7,095 nucleotides of DNA from an uncultured Bacteroidales bacterium (lineage in GTDB: Bacteria > Bacteroidota > Bacteroidia > Bacteroidales > UBA932): the NCBI GenBank assembly GCA_945874815.1, contig CAMCIE010000071.1:1-7095 (forward strand), written 5' to 3'. Under the pieces are notes generated by a model. It was not told the DNA's origin. It did no database searches and was given only the letters and a program-made list of their open reading frames with translations. The position numbers and the translations under genes are program-made. The first letter of the stretch is position 1; the number at the start of each line of letters is the position of its first letter. Below are positions 5,543 through 7,095 of this stretch, piece by piece.

Positions 5543-6892
5543 ATGGATATAATATCAGGAACAAGATCTCAGGTAAAGGAACTTTTCAGGCTGGGCCTTC
5601 CCATTATGGTCGGCCAGTTGGGCATTATCATATTGAGCATCGCGGACACGATGATGGTCGGATGGTATGGTACTGCCGAACTGGCCGCCGCAAGTTTTGT
5701 GAACAATGTATTCAATCTTGTAATCATCTTTTCTACAGGCTTTTCCTATGGCCTGACTCCGGTCATAGGCAGCCTCTATGGAAAAGCAGATGTGGACAAG
5801 TGCGGCAGGATGCTTCGCAACTCGCTCTGTGTTAATTTATTAGTCTCACTCGTCCTGATGTCGCTCATGTTCCTGCTATATGTGAACATCCACAGACTCG
5901 GCCAGCCTGAGGAATTGCTTCCGCTGATGCGCCCATATTATATTGTCCTGCTCTTGTCGCTTGTTTTCGTCCTTCTTTTCAATTCTTTCAAACAGTTCAG
6001 TGACGGGATAACCGATACCGTGACACCGATGTGCATCCTTCTGGGCGGTAATCTTTTCAATATCATTGCCAACTGGCTGCTGATTTATGGAAAAATGGGT
6101 TTCCCTCGCATGGGACTCACGGGTGCCGGCATCGCAACGCTTTCCGCAAGAGTGCTGATGTGTCTTTGCTTTGTCGCCGTGTTCCTGATATCAAATCGTT
6201 ATAAACCATATCGCAACGGGTTCAGGAATGGACACGTGAATAAGAGAGACGCTATCTTTCTTTGCCGGATGGGGATGCCTGTGGGACTGCAGATGGGAAT
6301 GGAAACGGCTTCCTTCAGCCTGAGCACCATCATGGTCGGCTGGATTGGTGCAACAGCCCTTGCCGCGCATCAGATCATGCTGACTGTAGGGCAGGTAGGC
6401 TTCATGATGTATTATGGCATGGCAGCAGCCGTGGCCGTGAGGGCGAGCAATTTCATGGGAGGAGCGGATTATTGCAATGTAAGGCGCACTGTATCAGACG
6501 GTTTCAAGATTATTCTGGGGATGGTGGCCATTGTGTCCGTGCTTATGCTGACGGTCCGGAATTCCCTTGGCTCGTGGTTTACAGACAGCACCGAGGTGGC
6601 GATGATGGTAAGCCGGATTGTCATACCTTTTGTCATCTATCAGTTCGGTGACGGTTTGCAGAGCAATTACTCCAACGCATTGCGGGGCATATCAGATGTG
6701 AAGATGGTGACTTGGTATGCATTCATAGCCTATTTCGTGGTCAGTCTGCCTGCAGGATATCTTTTCGCTTTCGTCCTCAAACTGGGACTGGTCGGAATCT
6801 GGCTTTCATTTCCATTGGGCCTTACATGTGCCGGACTCCTTTTTTGGAGCAGGTACCGCAAGACAATGAAGAAATATGAAAAAAATGTTTAA
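5543..6892 (+). CDS. MATE-family cation-coupled efflux transporter
   Basis: Inner-membrane antiporter of the NorM branch of the MATE family, which exports cationic or amphipathic compounds in exchange for Na+ or H+. From the ATG at 5543 the protein has 449 residues, near the usual 440-460, and about 12 hydrophobic segments in two homologous halves (about 11-220 and 235-440). Seen: ADTMMVG (34-40) with Asp35, QMGMETASFS (250-259) with Glu254, and YQFGDGLQ (366-373) with Asp370. By position and surroundings these correspond to Asp36, Glu255 and Asp371 of Vibrio cholerae NorM, the cation-binding set, so Na+ coupling is plausible. The symmetric signatures TMMVGWYG (36-43) and TIMVGWIGA (262-270) mark the start of each half. 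A longer reading from TTG at 5501 adds 14 polar residues but lies upstream of the likely transcription start. It follows the hydrolase gene on the same strand and may share read-through. Substrate is not predictable. Confidence 0.93.
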   Translation: MDIISGTRSQVKELFRLGLPIMVGQLGIIILSIADTMMVGWYGTAELAAASFVNNVFNLVIIFSTGFSYGLTPVIGSLYGKADVDKCGRMLRNSLCVNLLVSLVLMSLMFLLYVNIHRLGQPEELLPLMRPYYIVLLLSLVFVLLFNSFKQFSDGITDTVTPMCILLGGNLFNIIANWLLIYGKMGFPRMGLTGAGIATLSARVLMCLCFVAVFLISNRYKPYRNGFRNGHVNKRDAIFLCRMGMPVGLQMGMETASFSLSTIMVGWIGATALAAHQIMLTVGQVGFMMYYGMAAAVAVRASNFMGGADYCNVRRTVSDGFKIILGMVAIVSVLMLTVRNSLGSWFTDSTEVAMMVSRIVIPFVIYQFGDGLQSNYSNALRGISDVKMVTWYAFIAYFVVSLPAGYLFAFVLKLGLVGIWLSFPLGLTCAGLLFWSRYRKTMKKYEKNV

Positions 6893-6897
6893 CTTTA
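6890..6897 (+). promoter_or_regulatory. Possible -7 box for ndk overlapping the MATE stop codon
   Basis: TAACTTTA matches seven of eight positions of TAnnTTTG, and its first three bases are the MATE stop codon. It sits 34 bases before the ndk ATG, a distance suited to a leader of roughly 28 bases. No TTTG is seen at the -33 position, where the sequence is A-rich coding DNA, so read-through from MATE is an alternative. Confidence 0.4.
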
Positions 6898-6931
6898 CCA
6901 AGAATTGTGCAACTACACTAAAACTAATATA

Positions 6932-7095
6932 ATGGAAAGAACATTGGTAATTTTGAAACCGGGAGCTCTCCAAAGGGGAATTGTCGGTGAAGTGATTTCA
7001 AGATTTGAGAAAAGAGGACTTAAACTCGTGGCTATGAAAATGGCTCAGCTGGATGACGAAATCTTGTCAGTCCACTATGCCCATCTGCTTGACAA
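6932..7095 (+). CDS. ndk: Nucleoside diphosphate kinase, N-terminal part only
   Basis: Cytosolic enzyme that moves the gamma phosphate of ATP to other (d)NDPs through a phosphohistidine, balancing NTP and dNTP pools. Only the first 54 codons are in the window: the opening ERTLVILKPGALQRGIVGEV (2-21) has the beta1 strand and the KP nucleotide-binding Lys of the family, followed by ISRFEKRGLKLVAMKM, the usual helix and second strand. The familiar KPDA is KPGA here. The active-site histidine (NVMHGSD region) lies beyond the right edge, so activity cannot be checked. The start ATG at 6932 gives the standard N-terminus and follows an A-rich leader. It lies 39 bases after the MATE stop. Its product acts downstream of the deoxynucleoside kinase at the other end of the window, but the two are not in one operon. 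Confidence 0.95.
   Translation, partial: MERTLVILKPGALQRGIVGEVISRFEKRGLKLVAMKMAQLDDEILSVHYAHLLD

Overview
The window looks like chromosomal DNA from a member of Bacteroidetes, probably Bacteroidales. The evidence is promoter boxes close to the TAnnTTTG (-7) and TTTG (-33) consensus of that phylum, no clear Shine-Dalgarno sequences before the starts, AT-rich leaders, and a gene set with Bacteroidales-like family variants. No genus can be named from sequence reading alone. Seven protein genes fill almost the whole window; two are cut by its edges. I see no tRNA, rRNA, insertion sequence, CRISPR array or phage gene, and no gene-free stretch longer than about 120 bases.

Left part, minus strand (read right to left from 4292 to 1): a bile acid:sodium symporter (BASS) family transporter; 10 bases later a membrane-anchored PlsC-type acyltransferase; after a 57-base AT-rich gap an NADP-type glutamate dehydrogenase (gdhA); and 15 bases later a deoxynucleoside kinase that runs off the left edge. 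The first two probably form one transcription unit. gdhA and the kinase probably form a second, or are read through from the first.

Right part, plus strand (4408 to the right edge): a secreted choloylglycine hydrolase family (linear amide C-N hydrolase) enzyme; a MATE-family multidrug/cation antiporter with a near-perfect promoter box of its own; and the first 54 codons of nucleoside diphosphate kinase (ndk).

The most suggestive context is the divergent pair around 4293-4407: a BASS-type transporter and an exported choloylglycine hydrolase-like enzyme share a 115-base intergenic region with what look like interleaved promoters, and a MATE exporter follows. This could be a small module for handling conjugated bile acids or other N-acyl amides, but neither family name proves a bile substrate, and the hydrolase has Glu where bile salt hydrolases have a catalytic-site Asp. 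The rest is ordinary housekeeping: ammonium assimilation (gdhA), nucleotide salvage and balancing (deoxynucleoside kinase, ndk) and phospholipid or lipid acylation. I found no clearly new defence, mobile or RNA-based system.
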